From Erwinia psidii (GTDB lineage Bacteria > Pseudomonadota > Gammaproteobacteria > Enterobacterales > Enterobacteriaceae), in contig NZ_RHHM01000012.1 in the NCBI RefSeq assembly GCF_003846135.1, positions 62,001 to 126,000 on the forward strand: DNA of 64,000 nucleotides, read 5' to 3'. This document shows, one piece after another, positions 22,120 to 31,635 of this stretch. Position 1 is the first letter of the stretch, and each line of letters opens with the position of its first letter. The position numbers and the translations under genes are program-made. The notes beneath the pieces were generated by a model. That model saw nothing but the letters and a program-made list of their open reading frames with translations, was not told where the DNA came from and made no database searches.

Positions 22120-23454
22120 ATGAGCAATCGTAAGTATTTTGGCACTGATGGTATTCGCGGAAAAGTTGGCGAATCTCCAATTACCCCTGATTTCGTGCTG
22201 AAACTTGGCTGGGCTGCGGGTAAAGTGCTGGCGAGAAACGGCTCAAAAAAAATCATTATTGGCAAGGACACGCGCATTTCCGGTTATATGTTGGAGTCTG
22301 CGCTGGAAGCAGGACTGGCTGCGGCAGGCCTGTCGGCGGCTTTTACCGGACCGATGCCAACGCCAGCCATTGCTTATCTGACCCGTACCTTTCGGGCAGA
22401 AGCCGGGATTGTTATTTCTGCTTCACACAATCCTTTTGATGACAACGGTATTAAATTTTTCTCCATTGAAGGGACCAAACTGCCTGACGACGTTGAGGAA
22501 GCCATTGAAGCTGAAATGGAAAAGCCCATTACCTGCGTGGAATCAGCCGAACTGGGGCGTGCCAGCCGAATTGTTGATGCTGCTGGTCGCTACATTGAGT
22601 TTTGCAAAGGAACCTTTCCAAGTGAACTGAGTCTGAACGGGCTGAAAATCGTCGTGGATTGTGCCAATGGCGCCACCTACCATATTGCGCCGAATGTATT
22701 GCGCGAGCTGGGAGCAACGGTGATTACGCTGGGCGTACAGCCAGACGGTATGAACATCAACAAAGAGTGTGGTGCAACCGATGTTCGTCAGCTACAGGCA
22801 CGCGTACTGGCAGAAAAAGCAGATATTGGTCTTGCTTACGATGGCGATGGCGATCGTATCATGATGGTGGACCATCTTGGTCATAAAGTGGATGGCGACC
22901 AGATCCTGTACATTATTGCGCGTGAGGGCCTGCGCCAGGGGCAACTGCGAGGTGGCGTGGTAGGCACACTGATGAGCAACATGGGGTTGGAGCTGGCTCT
23001 CAAGCAGCTGGGCATTCCTTTCGCCCGTGCTAAAGTGGGCGACCGTTACGTTTTGGAAAAATTGCAGGAAAAAGGCTGGCGTTTGGGGGCGGAAAACTCC
23101 GGCCACGTTATCCTGCTGGATAAAACCACCACCGGAGATGGTATCGTTGCAGGTTTGCAGGTGCTTACTGCTATGGTACGCAACCATATGAGTCTTCATG
23201 ACTTATGTAGCGGAATGAAACTGTTGCCGCAAATTCTGGTAAACGTCCGCTTTAGTGGCGAAATCGATCCGTTGGAAGATGAACTGGTTAGATCAGTCAC
23301 CGCTGAGGTTGAAAAGGAGTTAAGTGGGCGAGGACGTGTACTGCTGCGTAAATCTGGTACGGAGCCATTGATTCGGGTGATGGTTGAGGGTGAGAATGAG
23401 GAACAGGTGAAGTTGCTGGCACACCGTATTGCTGACTCAGTTAAGGCGGTTTAA
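22120..23454 (+). CDS. glmM: Phosphoglucosamine mutase GlmM
   Basis: GlmM converts glucosamine 6-phosphate to glucosamine 1-phosphate for UDP-GlcNAc, feeding peptidoglycan and LPS. The 444-residue protein carries the phosphoserine loop [12 protein letters not shown] with Ser102, the metal loop [11 protein letters not shown] and the phosphate-binding loop [12 protein letters not shown]. The start [11 protein letters not shown] directly follows the folP stop; a longer frame inside folP is rejected. It ends the folP-glmM unit with a terminator. Confidence 0.97.
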   Translation: MSNRKYFGTDGIRGKVGESPITPDFVLKLGWAAGKVLARNGSKKIIIGKDTRISGYMLESALEAGLAAAGLSAAFTGPMPTPAIAYLTRTFRAEAGIVISASHNPFDDNGIKFFSIEGTKLPDDVEEAIEAEMEKPITCVESAELGRASRIVDAAGRYIEFCKGTFPSELSLNGLKIVVDCANGATYHIAPNVLRELGATVITLGVQPDGMNINKECGATDVRQLQARVLAEKADIGLAYDGDGDRIMMVDHLGHKVDGDQILYIIAREGLRQGQLRGGVVGTLMSNMGLELALKQLGIPFARAKVGDRYVLEKLQEKGWRLGAENSGHVILLDKTTTGDGIVAGLQVLTAMVRNHMSLHDLCSGMKLLPQILVNVRFSGEIDPLEDELVRSVTAEVEKELSGRGRVLLRKSGTEPLIRVMVEGENEEQVKLLAHRIADSVKAV

Positions 23455-23537
23455 ACGCGGACAGCTTCCGGGCGGAGTAGATAATTAAATTGCACAATAT
23501 TTGCCTGGTTGTCCGCGTTGCGTAAATAAACGGCGGC

Positions 23538-23565
23538 GAACGTCTGATTTATCGACGTTTTTTTT
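23538..23565 (+). terminator. Terminator after glmM
   Basis: AACGTC and GACGTT pair around a 9-base loop, followed by eight T residues. The rest of the 293-base glmM-secG gap shows no gene. Confidence 0.75.
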
Positions 23566-23747
23566 ATGCGATCGGTTTTTTTGCTGTTTTTTTCTGCAAA
23601 CGACAAGGTGGCAGTAAATTACCCTTGCGTGGGCAGACCGCTTTGGTTAGTATTCACACCCGCTTCTGATGGGTGGCGATGATACTCAATCCCTGATGAG
23701 TTTGACGCTTTTGATGTGCGACACGTGCGCAAGGAACAGGTTGAATT

Positions 23748-24083
23748 ATGTACGAAGCTCTTTTGGTTGTTTTCCTTATTGTGGCAATAGGCCTTGTTGG
23801 TCTGATTATGCTGCAACAGGGTAAAGGCGCTGATATGGGTGCGTCATTTGGTGCTGGCTCCTCGGCAACGCTGTTTGGCTCTAACGGTTCAGGCAACTTT
23901 ATGACCCGTCTGACCGCAGTACTGGCGACGTTGTTCTTCATCATCAGTCTGATTCTGGGCAACATCAACAGTAACAAAACTCAGAAAGGAAGCGAGTGGG
24001 AAAATCTGACTCAGCCTGCACAATCTCAGCAGCAGGGCCAGCCAGCTAAGCCGGCCACACCGGGTAGTGATATCCCTCAGTAA
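23748..24083 (+). CDS. secG: Preprotein translocase subunit SecG
   Basis: SecG is a small membrane subunit of SecYEG that aids protein export. The 111-residue protein has two hydrophobic helices (about residues 2-20 and 50-72) separated by the conserved loop LQQGKGADMGASFGAG. The C-terminal tail is rich in Gln, Pro and Ala. The tRNA-Leu gene follows after 56 bases, as in other enterobacteria. Confidence 0.96.
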   Translation: MYEALLVVFLIVAIGLVGLIMLQQGKGADMGASFGAGSSATLFGSNGSGNFMTRLTAVLATLFFIISLILGNINSNKTQKGSEWENLTQPAQSQQQGQPAKPATPGSDIPQ

Positions 24084-24139
24084 GTAGTAAATGTTGTTAT
24101 GTTCGACGCGACAGAATGAAAAAAGTCGCAATCTTTTGT

Positions 24140-24226
24140 GCCGTGGTGGTGGAATTGGTAGACACGCTACCTTGAGGTGGTAGTGCCCGCATGGGCTTAC
24201 GGGTTCAAGTCCCGTCCTCGGTACCA
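24140..24226 (+). tRNA. leuU: tRNA-Leu (anticodon GAG)
   Basis: The 87-base gene folds as a class II tRNA with a long variable arm (TGCCC-GCAT-GGGCT), the T-loop GTTCAAGTC and an encoded CCA end. The anticodon loop TTGAGGT sits between stems CTACC and GGTAG, giving GAG. The acceptor stem reads GCCGTGG against CCTCGGT, so position 5 (T) faces T68 instead of forming the A-U pair I recall for E. coli leuU. In E. coli argG lies downstream; here tRNA-fMet follows directly. Confidence 0.95.
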
Positions 24227-24240
24227 AATCTCAGTTTTGC

Positions 24241-24269
24241 TTGCATTTTTTGCAAGTTCGGCGTAGTAT
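24241..24269 (+). promoter_or_regulatory. Probable promoter of metY-rimP-nusA-infB
   Basis: TTGCAT (24241-24246) and TAGTAT (24264-24269) are spaced by 17 bases and end 16 bases before the tRNA-fMet 5' end. This is the expected position of the promoter for the metY-nusA-infB operon. Confidence 0.6.
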
Positions 24270-24285
24270 TTGCCACGTTTTCGGA

Positions 24286-24362
<77 letters not shown>

Positions 24363-24492
24363 TTTTCCCTTAGAGTTATTTTCAAATATACTGTGTGTCT
24401 GAAAGTAGGCATCAACAGCAGATTTTGAAAAAGATTCTTCTGGATTGTGCCGAATCCGCCATTTATGGCGTACAGGGTCCAGTCGCTTAACG

Positions 24493-24514
24493 CCCCGAAT
24501 TTTCGGGGTTTTTT
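24493..24514 (+). terminator. Terminator/attenuator between metY and rimP
   Basis: CCCCGAA-TT-TTCGGGG is followed by six T residues. It lies after the tRNA and before rimP, so the downstream operon must be read through it or started again. Confidence 0.8.
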
Positions 24515-24573
24515 GTTATCAGGAAACAGCAAACTGGGCTATTAGGCCCTTTTTTTATGTCTTGGGGGTGGGA

Positions 24574-25026
24574 TTGTCCACATTAGAGCAAAAATTAACA
24601 GAGCTGATTGCAGCACCGGTAGAAGCGCTTGGCTTTGAGCTGGTCGGTATTGAGTTTATACGCGGCCGCACTTCTACATTGCGCATCTATATTGATAGTG
24701 AAGATGGCATCACTGTTGATGATTGCGCCGATGTCAGTCACCAGGTTAGTGCCGTGTTTGATGTTGAGGACCCCATCACCGTGGCTTATAACCTTGAAGT
24801 CTCCTCACCAGGCCTTGACCGCCCACTCTTTACCGCTGAACACTATGCAAGATTTACGGGTGAAGAAGTGAGTCTGGTGTTGCGTATGGCCGTACAGAAC
24901 CGCCGTAAATGGCAGGGGATCATCAAATCTGTTGAGGGTGAGATGATTACTGTTGCTGTTGAAGGCAACAACGAAGTGTTCGCGCTGAGCAACATCCAGA
25001 AGGCGAACCTGGTTCCCCACTTTTAA
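24574..25026 (+). CDS. rimP: Ribosome maturation factor RimP
   Basis: RimP binds the 30S subunit during maturation. The protein begins (M)[20 protein letters not shown] at a TTG codon with GGGGTGGGA upstream, and is 150 residues, the E. coli length. Upstream in-frame codons cross the terminator and are rejected. The conserved stretches [19 protein letters not shown] and [14 protein letters not shown] mark the family. nusA starts 24 bases after its stop. Confidence 0.94.
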   Translation: MSTLEQKLTELIAAPVEALGFELVGIEFIRGRTSTLRIYIDSEDGITVDDCADVSHQVSAVFDVEDPITVAYNLEVSSPGLDRPLFTAEHYARFTGEEVSLVLRMAVQNRRKWQGIIKSVEGEMITVAVEGNNEVFALSNIQKANLVPHF

Positions 25027-25050
25027 AAGTCCGGATTGAGGCATACCAGG

Positions 25051-26556
25051 ATGAACAAAGAAATTTTAGCTGTAGTTGAGGCAGTATCTAACGAGAAATC
25101 CCTCCCGCGTGAAAAGATTTTCGAAGCGCTGGAGAGTGCACTTGCCACGGCTACCAAGAAAAAATATGAGCAGGAAATCGACGTGCGCGTCAGTATTGAC
25201 CGCAAAAGTGGTGATTTTGACACTTTTCGCCGCTGGCTTATTGTTGATGAAGTTACCATGCCAACCCGTGAAATCACCCTGGAAGCGGCACGTTTCGATG
25301 ATGAGTCATTGAATGCAGGCGATTTTGTAGAAGATCAGATTGAGTCGGTTACCTTTGACCGAATCACCACCCAGACGGCTAAGCAAGTTATTGTCCAGAA
25401 AGTCCGCGAAGCAGAGCGGGCGATGGTGGTCGACCAGTTCCGTGAGCAGGAAGGGGAAATTATCACCGGCGTGGTGAAAAAAGTTAACCGTGACAATATT
25501 TCGCTTGAAGTGCGGCCAAACGATGGTTCCAGTACCAACGCCGAAGCTGTGATTATTCGTGAGGATATGCTGCCACGTGAAAACTTCCGCCCGGGCGACC
25601 GTATTCGCGGTGTGCTTTATGCCGTGCGTCCTGAAGCTCGTGGTGCGCAATTGTTTGTCAGCCGCTCAAAACCAGAAATGCTGATTGAACTTTTCCGTAT
25701 TGAAGTGCCTGAAATCGCTGAAGAAGTGCTTGAGATTAAAGCAGCTGCCCGCGATCCTGGCTCACGCGCTAAAATTGCGGTGAAAACCAACGACAAGCGT
25801 ATTGATCCGGTCGGTGCCTGTGTCGGAATGCGTGGCGCGCGCGTTCAGGCGGTTTCCAGTGAGCTGGGTGGCGAACGTATTGATATCGTACTTTGGGATG
25901 ATAATCCTGCCCAATTCGTGATCAATGCTATGGCTCCGGCAGATGTCGCATCCATCGTTGTTGATGAAGATAATCACACCATGGATATCGCTGTTGAATC
26001 TGGAAATCTGGCTCAGGCGATTGGCCGTAATGGTCAGAACGTTCGCCTGGCTTCTCAGCTGAGCGGCTGGGAACTGAATGTGATGACGGTAGACGACTTG
26101 CAGGCCAAGCATCAGGCTGAAGCCCACGCTGCTATCGACGTCTTTACCCGCCATCTCGATATTGATGAAGAGTTTGCGACCGTTCTGGTTGAAGAAGGTT
26201 TCTCTTCGCTTGAAGAGTTGGCTTACGTACCGATTAACGAGCTGCTGGAAATTGACGGTCTGGATGAAGAGACCGTTGAAGCGCTCCGCGATCGTGCAAA
26301 AAATGCGTTAACCACACTTGCTCTCGAAAAAGCAGAGAACCACGGTACGAATCTGCCGGCAGAAGACTTGCTGAGTCTGGAAGGTCTGGATCGTGAGCTG
26401 GCATACAAGCTGGCGGCAGCAGGCGTTTGCACGCTGGAAGATCTTGCCGAGCAGGGTGTTGACGATCTGTCAGATATTGAAGGCCTGAGCGATGAACAGG
26501 CTGGTGAGCTGATTATGGCTGCCAGAAATATCTGTTGGTTCGGTGACGACGCATAA
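25051..26556 (+). CDS. nusA: Transcription termination/antitermination factor NusA
   Basis: NusA binds RNA polymerase and modulates pausing, termination and rRNA/lambda antitermination. Domains in order are: N-terminal RNAP-binding domain (1-125), S1 (about 135-200), KH1 and KH2 (about 230-345, with [14 protein letters not shown] and [13 protein letters not shown]), and two acidic repeats AR1/AR2 (about 365-495). The length is 501 residues (E. coli 495). The ATG five codons inside the longest frame is the family start. Confidence 0.97.
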   Translation: MNKEILAVVEAVSNEKSLPREKIFEALESALATATKKKYEQEIDVRVSIDRKSGDFDTFRRWLIVDEVTMPTREITLEAARFDDESLNAGDFVEDQIESVTFDRITTQTAKQVIVQKVREAERAMVVDQFREQEGEIITGVVKKVNRDNISLEVRPNDGSSTNAEAVIIREDMLPRENFRPGDRIRGVLYAVRPEARGAQLFVSRSKPEMLIELFRIEVPEIAEEVLEIKAAARDPGSRAKIAVKTNDKRIDPVGACVGMRGARVQAVSSELGGERIDIVLWDDNPAQFVINAMAPADVASIVVDEDNHTMDIAVESGNLAQAIGRNGQNVRLASQLSGWELNVMTVDDLQAKHQAEAHAAIDVFTRHLDIDEEFATVLVEEGFSSLEELAYVPINELLEIDGLDEETVEALRDRAKNALTTLALEKAENHGTNLPAEDLLSLEGLDRELAYKLAAAGVCTLEDLAEQGVDDLSDIEGLSDEQAGELIMAARNICWFGDDA

Positions 26557-26580
26557 CAAACTGTAGCAGGAAGGAACAGC

Positions 26581-29271
26581 ATGACAGATGTAACCGTAAA
26601 ATCGCTGGCCGCAGAGATTCAGACTCCGGTAGAACGCCTGGTACAGCAATTCGCTGATGCAGGGATCCGTAAGTCTGCCGCTGATTCTGTGACGCAGCAG
26701 GAAAAAGAAACGCTCCTGACTTATCTGAATCGTGCTCAGAATGGCGATTCTGGTAAACTTACTTTGCAGCGCAAGACGCGCAGCACCTTGAATATTCCTG
26801 GCACCGGGGGTAAAAGTAAATCGGTGCAAATTGAAGTCCGCAAAAAGCGTACCTATGTAAAAGGCGATCCTGCAGAGGCTGAACAGGCTGAAGCAGAAGA
26901 GCAGGCACAGCGTGAAGCGGAAGAACGGGCGCGTCGCGAGGCTGAAGAAAAAGCCCAGCGCGAAGCTCAAGAGAAAGCGAAGCGTGAAGCCGAGGAGCAG
27001 GCTAAACGTGAGGCAGCTGATAAAGCCAAACGTGAAGCAGCGGAAAAAGATAAAGTGAGCAATCAACATACTGACGAAATGGCCCGGGCAAACCAATCTG
27101 ATAAAGCCCGACGGGAAGCTGAAGCTGCTGAACTGAAGCATAAAGCTGAACAGGAAGCACGTCGCAAGATTGAAGAAGAAGCGAAGCGTGTTGCAGAAGC
27201 TGCCCGTAAGATGGCGGAAGAAAAAGGCTCCGAGTGGGCTGAAGCGGAGAAAGAAGTGGAAGACACTGCTGACTACCATGTCACCACGTCTACACATGCC
27301 CGTGCTGCTGAAGACGAAAACGATGCGCAGGTCGAAGGCGACCGTCGTTCCCGTGCAGCTCGCCCTGCTAAAGCTACGCAACGTAAAAAAAGCAATAAGC
27401 ATTCTGAAGCGAAAACTGACCGTGAAGAAGCGCGGGCGCAATTCCGTGGCGGCAAAGGCGGTAAGCGTAAATCCAGTACGCTGCAACAGGGCTTTAATAA
27501 GCCTGTGCAGGCGGTTAACCGCGACGTCATCATCGGTGAAACCATCACCGTAGCGGAATTAGCCAACAAAATGGCGGTGAAAGGTTCTCAGGTCATCAAA
27601 GTGATGATGAAAATGGGAGCCATGGCCACTATCAATCAGGTGATCGATCAGGAAACTGCCCAGCTGGTAGCGGAAGAGATGGGACATAAAGTGACGCTTC
27701 GCCGTGAAAACGAGCTGGAAGAAGCGGTAATGAGCGATCGTGATACGGATGCAGCGATGGAATCGCGAGCCCCTGTTGTGACCATCATGGGCCACGTCGA
27801 TCACGGTAAAACCTCTCTGCTGGATTATATCCGCTCCACTAAAGTCGCCTCTGGCGAGGCGGGTGGTATTACCCAGCATATTGGTGCCTATCACGTTGAA
27901 ACTGACAACGGAATGATCACCTTCCTGGATACGCCGGGCCATGCTGCCTTTACCGCAATGCGTGCTCGCGGTGCTCAGGCAACGGATATCGTTATTCTTG
28001 TGGTTGCAGCCGACGATGGCGTAATGCCTCAAACTGTCGAAGCCATTCAGCATGCCAAAGCGGCAAAAGTGCCTGTTGTGGTTGCGGTGAACAAGATCGA
28101 CAAGCCAGAAGCCGATCCGGATCGCGTTAAAAACGAACTCACTCAGTACGGTATCATTCCCGAAGAGTGGGGCGGCGAGAACATGTTTGTTAATGTGTCT
28201 GCCAAAGCCGGTACCGGTATTGATGACCTGCTGAATGCTATCCTCTTGCAGGCGGAAGTTCTGGAACTAACCGCAGTTCGCCAGGGTATGGCAAGCGGTG
28301 TGGTAATCGAATCTTTCCTGGACAAAGGTCGTGGTCCGGTTGCTACCGTACTGGTGCGTGAAGGTACGCTGAATAAAGGCGATATCGTGCTGTGCGGCTT
28401 TGAATATGGCCGTGTGCGTGCAATGCGTGATGAGCTGGGACGTGAAGTTTTAGAAGCAGGTCCTTCTATTCCTGTCGAAATCCTTGGTTTATCAGGCGTT
28501 CCTGCTGCTGGTGATGAAGCAACAGTGGTGCGTGATGAGAAAAAAGCGCGTGAAGTGGCTCTCTATCGCCAGGGCAAATTCCGTGAAGTTAAGCTGGCAC
28601 GTCAGCAGAAATCCAAGCTTGAGAACATGTTCGCTAACATGACGGAAGGCGAAGTCTCTGAGCTGAATATCGTGCTGAAAGCTGACGTTCAGGGTTCTGT
28701 CGAAGCCATCTCTGATTCGCTGCTTAAACTCTCTACTGACGAAGTGAAAGTTAAAATCGTTGGTTCCGGTGTGGGTGGTATCACTGAAACTGACGCCACA
28801 CTTGCGGCTGCATCAAACGCAATTCTGGTTGGCTTCAACGTTCGTGCTGATGCTTCTGCACGTCGCGTCATTGATTCAGAAAGCCTGGACCTGCGTTACT
28901 ACTCCGTCATCTATAACCTGATTGACGAAGTGAAACAGGCGATGAGCGGTATGCTGGCACCTGAGTACAAGCAGCAGATAATCGGTCTTGCTGAAGTACG
29001 TGACGTATTCAAATCACCTAAGTTTGGTGCCATCGCTGGTTGTATGGTGACGGAAGGTAACATTAAACGTCACAATCCAATCCGTGTTCTGCGCGACAAC
29101 GTGGTTATCTATGAAGGTGAGCTGGAATCTCTGCGCCGCTTCAAAGATGACGTCAACGAAGTGCGTAATGGCATGGAGTGCGGTATCGGCGTGAAGAACT
29201 ACAACGATGTACGCGTTGGCGATATGATCGAAGTGTTCGAAGTGATCGAAATCCAGCGTACTATCGCTTAA
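26581..29271 (+). CDS. infB: Translation initiation factor IF-2
   Basis: IF-2 is the GTPase that places fMet-tRNA on the 30S subunit and promotes 50S joining. The 896-residue protein has an N-terminal domain, a long charged coiled coil of AE/KR repeats (about 95-220), the G domain with GHVDHGKT near residue 404, DTPGH and NKIDKP, and C-terminal beta-barrels that bind fMet-tRNA. In-frame GTG at 27055 (residue 159) and ATG at 27079 (residue 167) match the internal starts that make the short IF-2 forms in E. coli. The context KDKVSNQ is conserved. Confidence 0.98.
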   Translation: MTDVTVKSLAAEIQTPVERLVQQFADAGIRKSAADSVTQQEKETLLTYLNRAQNGDSGKLTLQRKTRSTLNIPGTGGKSKSVQIEVRKKRTYVKGDPAEAEQAEAEEQAQREAEERARREAEEKAQREAQEKAKREAEEQAKREAADKAKREAAEKDKVSNQHTDEMARANQSDKARREAEAAELKHKAEQEARRKIEEEAKRVAEAARKMAEEKGSEWAEAEKEVEDTADYHVTTSTHARAAEDENDAQVEGDRRSRAARPAKATQRKKSNKHSEAKTDREEARAQFRGGKGGKRKSSTLQQGFNKPVQAVNRDVIIGETITVAELANKMAVKGSQVIKVMMKMGAMATINQVIDQETAQLVAEEMGHKVTLRRENELEEAVMSDRDTDAAMESRAPVVTIMGHVDHGKTSLLDYIRSTKVASGEAGGITQHIGAYHVETDNGMITFLDTPGHAAFTAMRARGAQATDIVILVVAADDGVMPQTVEAIQHAKAAKVPVVVAVNKIDKPEADPDRVKNELTQYGIIPEEWGGENMFVNVSAKAGTGIDDLLNAILLQAEVLELTAVRQGMASGVVIESFLDKGRGPVATVLVREGTLNKGDIVLCGFEYGRVRAMRDELGREVLEAGPSIPVEILGLSGVPAAGDEATVVRDEKKAREVALYRQGKFREVKLARQQKSKLENMFANMTEGEVSELNIVLKADVQGSVEAISDSLLKLSTDEVKVKIVGSGVGGITETDATLAAASNAILVGFNVRADASARRVIDSESLDLRYYSVIYNLIDEVKQAMSGMLAPEYKQQIIGLAEVRDVFKSPKFGAIAGCMVTEGNIKRHNPIRVLRDNVVIYEGELESLRRFKDDVNEVRNGMECGIGVKNYNDVRVGDMIEVFEVIEIQRTIA

Positions 29272-29296
29272 TGGTCGCCTGAAAAAGTGACTTATT

Positions 29297-29318
29297 TGGG
29301 AGGCTGGCGCGCCTCCCA
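29297..29318 (+). terminator. Hairpin just after infB
   Basis: TGGGAGGC and GCCTCCCA form an 8-bp stem with a 6-base loop, starting 25 bases after the infB stop. There is no T run, so it may be a processing or stability hairpin rather than a terminator. Confidence 0.45.
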
Positions 29319-29319
29319 T

Positions 29320-29584
29320 AGGCTGTATCCCACCATTGTGCGTGAAGACCGCCAGTGGTCAAATAGCGTTGCAGTAAGGCGTTCGCCATTTGTTTGGTTA
29401 TCCAAACAAATGGCGAATCACGCAGGAGCAACGTGATTTGTCCCCGGCCCTTCGGGTCGCGCACCATTAGTCCGTTCTCTGCGTTTTCAGGTTTGAACAT
29501 AGACGGCTATGCTTTGCACCTTCCGCCTTGCTAACGAACTATTGGTACTACGACGGTCTCACGAACAACAGTGGGATACAGCCT
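29320..29584. mobile_element. MITE-like inverted-repeat element between infB and rbfA
   Basis: The 265-base segment is bounded by inverted repeats: AGGCTGTATCCCAC at 29320-29333 and the complementary GTGGGATACAGCCT at 29571-29584. Extended inward they match at 17 of 19 positions after the first A. Inside, TTCGCCATTTGTTTGG (29382-29397) and its exact complement (29402-29417) form a 16-bp stem with a TTAT loop, nested inside further pairing arms (CAAAT..CGTTGC with GCAACG..ATTTG). A second imperfect hairpin joins ACCATTAGTCCGTT near 29463 to AACGAACTATTGGT near 29533. It carries no convincing gene; a 79-codon minus-strand frame is probably incidental. No clear target duplication is visible. Confidence 0.55.
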
Positions 29585-29603
29585 TAATTTGGAGAGAATA
29601 ATT

Positions 29604-30011
29604 ATGGCGAAAGAATTTGGTCGCCCACAGCGTGTTTCTCAGGAACTGCAAAAAGAGATCGCGATTATTTTACAACGTGAAATCAAAGATCCGCGCCTGG
29701 GCATGATGGTTACTGTTTCCGGTGTGGACGTTTCCCGCGATCTTGCCTATGCCAAAGTGTTTGTCACCTTCCTCAATGACAAAGATGAAGATGCGATTAA
29801 AGCGGGGCTGAGGGCGCTGGGTGATGCGTCTGGCTATATTCGCACCTTGCTGGGGAAAGCAATGCGTCTGCGTATAGTGCCAGAGCTGACTTTTTTCTAT
29901 GATAATTCTCTGGTTGAAGGAATGCGCATGTCTAACCTTGTCACTAATGTGGTGAGAAACGACGCTGAACGCCGGGGTTCTACGGAAGAAGACGAAGATA
30001 AGGAAGCGTAA
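29604..30011 (+). CDS. rbfA: 30S ribosome-binding factor RbfA
   Basis: RbfA is a KH-fold protein needed for 16S rRNA 5'-end maturation and cold adaptation. The start [20 protein letters not shown] follows GGAGAG at normal spacing, and the product is 135 residues. Family motifs are [19 protein letters not shown] and [11 protein letters not shown]. The frame is open further upstream into the inverted-repeat element, but that part is not conserved. Its last base overlaps the truB start. Confidence 0.96.
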   Translation: MAKEFGRPQRVSQELQKEIAIILQREIKDPRLGMMVTVSGVDVSRDLAYAKVFVTFLNDKDEDAIKAGLRALGDASGYIRTLLGKAMRLRIVPELTFFYDNSLVEGMRMSNLVTNVVRNDAERRGSTEEDEDKEA

Positions 30012-30955
30012 TGAGTCGTCCTCGTCGTCGTGGCCGCGATGTTCATGGGGTGCTGTTGCTGGATAAACCCCAGGGGCTCTCTTCCAACGATGCATTGCAG
30101 AAGGTCAAACGTCTGTTCAATGCTAATCGTGCAGGTCATACCGGTGCGCTGGATCCTCTTGCGACCGGTATGTTGCCGGTTTGTCTTGGCGAAGCCACAA
30201 AGTTTTCCCGCTATCTGCTCGACTCCGATAAACGTTACCGGGTGATTGCCCGGCTGGGACAACGTACTGATACTTCAGATGCTGATGGTCAGATTATCTG
30301 TGAGCGGCCTCTTAATTTTACTCAACAACAGCTCGACGATGCGCTTGACGGTTTCCGTGGTGAAACTCAACAGGTGCCGTCAATGTACTCAGCACTTAAG
30401 TACCAGGGCCGTAAGCTATACGAGTATGCGCGTGAGGGGATTGTTGTCCCACGTGAAGCCCGTAGTATTGTGGTTTATGAGTTGAAGTTTATCCGTTGGG
30501 AAGGTCACGAATTGGAGCTTGAAATCCACTGCTCAAAAGGAACTTACATCCGCACCATTACTGATGATCTGGGCGAGATGCTGGGCTGTGGTGCACATGT
30601 GATTTATCTTCGACGTCTGCAGGTTGCTACCTATCCCATTGCCAGCATGGTGACTCTTGAACAGCTTGCCGCGCTGAACGAAGAAGCGCTGCGTAGTCAG
30701 CGCTCGCCAGCGGATTTACTCGACCCGCTGTTGATGCCGATGGACAGTCCGGCTGCGGCTTACCCGGAAGTAAACCTGCTCAGCGTGGTAGCGGCTTACT
30801 TTAAGCAGGGCCAGCCGGTGCAGGCTGCGAATGTGCCGGCTGAAGGCCTGGTGCGTGTCACCGAAGGCGCTGAGCGGACGTTTATCGGGATGGCAGAGAT
30901 TGCTGAAGATGGCCGGGTCGCGCCGCGTCGCCTTGTTGTGGAATATTCCGACTAG
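30011..30955 (+). CDS. truB: tRNA pseudouridine-55 synthase TruB
   Basis: TruB makes pseudouridine 55 in the T-loop of tRNAs. The catalytic Asp48 lies in [15 protein letters not shown]. The 314-residue protein also has the [15 protein letters not shown] motif and a C-terminal PUA-like part. It overlaps rbfA by one base in an ATGA-type junction, so the two are translationally coupled. Confidence 0.97.
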   Translation: MSRPRRRGRDVHGVLLLDKPQGLSSNDALQKVKRLFNANRAGHTGALDPLATGMLPVCLGEATKFSRYLLDSDKRYRVIARLGQRTDTSDADGQIICERPLNFTQQQLDDALDGFRGETQQVPSMYSALKYQGRKLYEYAREGIVVPREARSIVVYELKFIRWEGHELELEIHCSKGTYIRTITDDLGEMLGCGAHVIYLRRLQVATYPIASMVTLEQLAALNEEALRSQRSPADLLDPLLMPMDSPAAAYPEVNLLSVVAAYFKQGQPVQAANVPAEGLVRVTEGAERTFIGMAEIAEDGRVAPRRLVVEYSD

Positions 30956-30959
30956 TCAT

Positions 30960-30988
30960 TTGCGTAAGCGTGGCGCTGAGAGTAGAAT
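30960..30988 (+). promoter_or_regulatory. Probable rpsO promoter
   Basis: TTGCGT (30960-30965) and TAGAAT (30983-30988) are separated by 17 bases and followed by AGCGCGGC. The position, about 75 bases before the rpsO ATG, agrees with the known internal promoter of this operon in E. coli. Confidence 0.6.
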
Positions 30989-31063
30989 AGCGCGGCTTTA
31001 CCATTGGGTTGCTGAATTAGAGATCGGCACCTGTACATTTATCTTTTAATTTGGAGTTGTATC

Positions 31064-31333
31064 ATGTCTCTAAGTGTTGAAACTAAAGCGCAGATCGTCA
31101 CTGAATATGGCCGTGACGCAAACGACAGTGGTTCTACCGAAGTTCAGGTTGCCCTGCTGACCGCTCAGATTAACCATCTGCAAGGTCACTTCTCTGAGCA
31201 TAAAAAAGATCACCACAGCCGTCGCGGTCTGCTGCGTATGGTTTCCCAGCGTCGTAAGCTGCTGGATTACCTTAAGCGTAAAGATGTTGCGCGTTACACC
31301 AGTCTGATCGAGCGTCTGGGTCTGCGTCGCTAA
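31064..31333 (+). CDS. rpsO: 30S ribosomal protein S15
   Basis: S15 binds the 16S rRNA central domain and in E. coli represses its own translation through a pseudoknot in its leader. The 89-residue protein begins [18 protein letters not shown] and has the conserved [25 protein letters not shown]. The ribosome site is TTGGAG. A strong terminator lies between it and pnp. Confidence 0.98.
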   Translation: MSLSVETKAQIVTEYGRDANDSGSTEVQVALLTAQINHLQGHFSEHKKDHHSRRGLLRMVSQRRKLLDYLKRKDVARYTSLIERLGLRR

Positions 31334-31413
31334 GTCTTAACGAGTCCGTCCAGCCTTTTAGTGTTTTCTGAAATAAAAATGGGCAAAAAGACGGATTCGT
31401 GCGAGTTTCGCTT

Positions 31414-31440
31414 AAAAGGGGCCTTTATGGCCCCTTTTTT
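31414..31440 (+). terminator. rpsO terminator
   Basis: AAAAGGGGCC and GGCCCCTTTTTT form a 10-bp stem with a TTTAT loop, 80 bases after rpsO. In E. coli the equivalent t1 hairpin separates rpsO and pnp and protects the rpsO mRNA. Confidence 0.9.
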
Positions 31441-31508
31441 CAGGCAGACGGCAGCAATTCAGGCCAAACTATTGTATTGTTGCTCAGTGTGATCTTCAGT
31501 TGCAGAGA

Positions 31509-31568
31509 TTCGCGCGGCTAATGAGAGGCTTTGTCCTGGGTGGGATTGAAGGTTGTCATTAGTCGCGA
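31509..31568 (+). promoter_or_regulatory. pnp leader stem-loop, likely RNase III site
   Basis: TTCGCGCGGCTAATGA at the left and TCATTAGTCGCGA at the right can pair as a long, slightly bulged stem, with further G-U-containing pairs inside. It lies 68 bases before the pnp start. In E. coli a hairpin here is cut by RNase III and then used by PNPase to repress its own synthesis. The same control is inferred. Confidence 0.7.
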
Positions 31569-31635
31569 GGATGCAAATGAGGATTTGAAATCCACGGCAG
31601 GGTCAGTGCCTTGCCATGACGTTAAGGACAAAATT

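Noticed and set aside
26470-27486. A 338-codon minus-strand frame opposite nusA end and infB
   Set aside because: It mirrors the AE/KR repeat region of IF-2; its Phe/Leu/Arg-rich composition is what the antisense of such repeats gives. No start signal supports it.
29261-29500. A 79-codon minus-strand frame across the infB-rbfA inverted-repeat element
   Set aside because: It crosses the element boundary and the end of infB on the opposite strand, has no domain and is best explained by the repeat itself.
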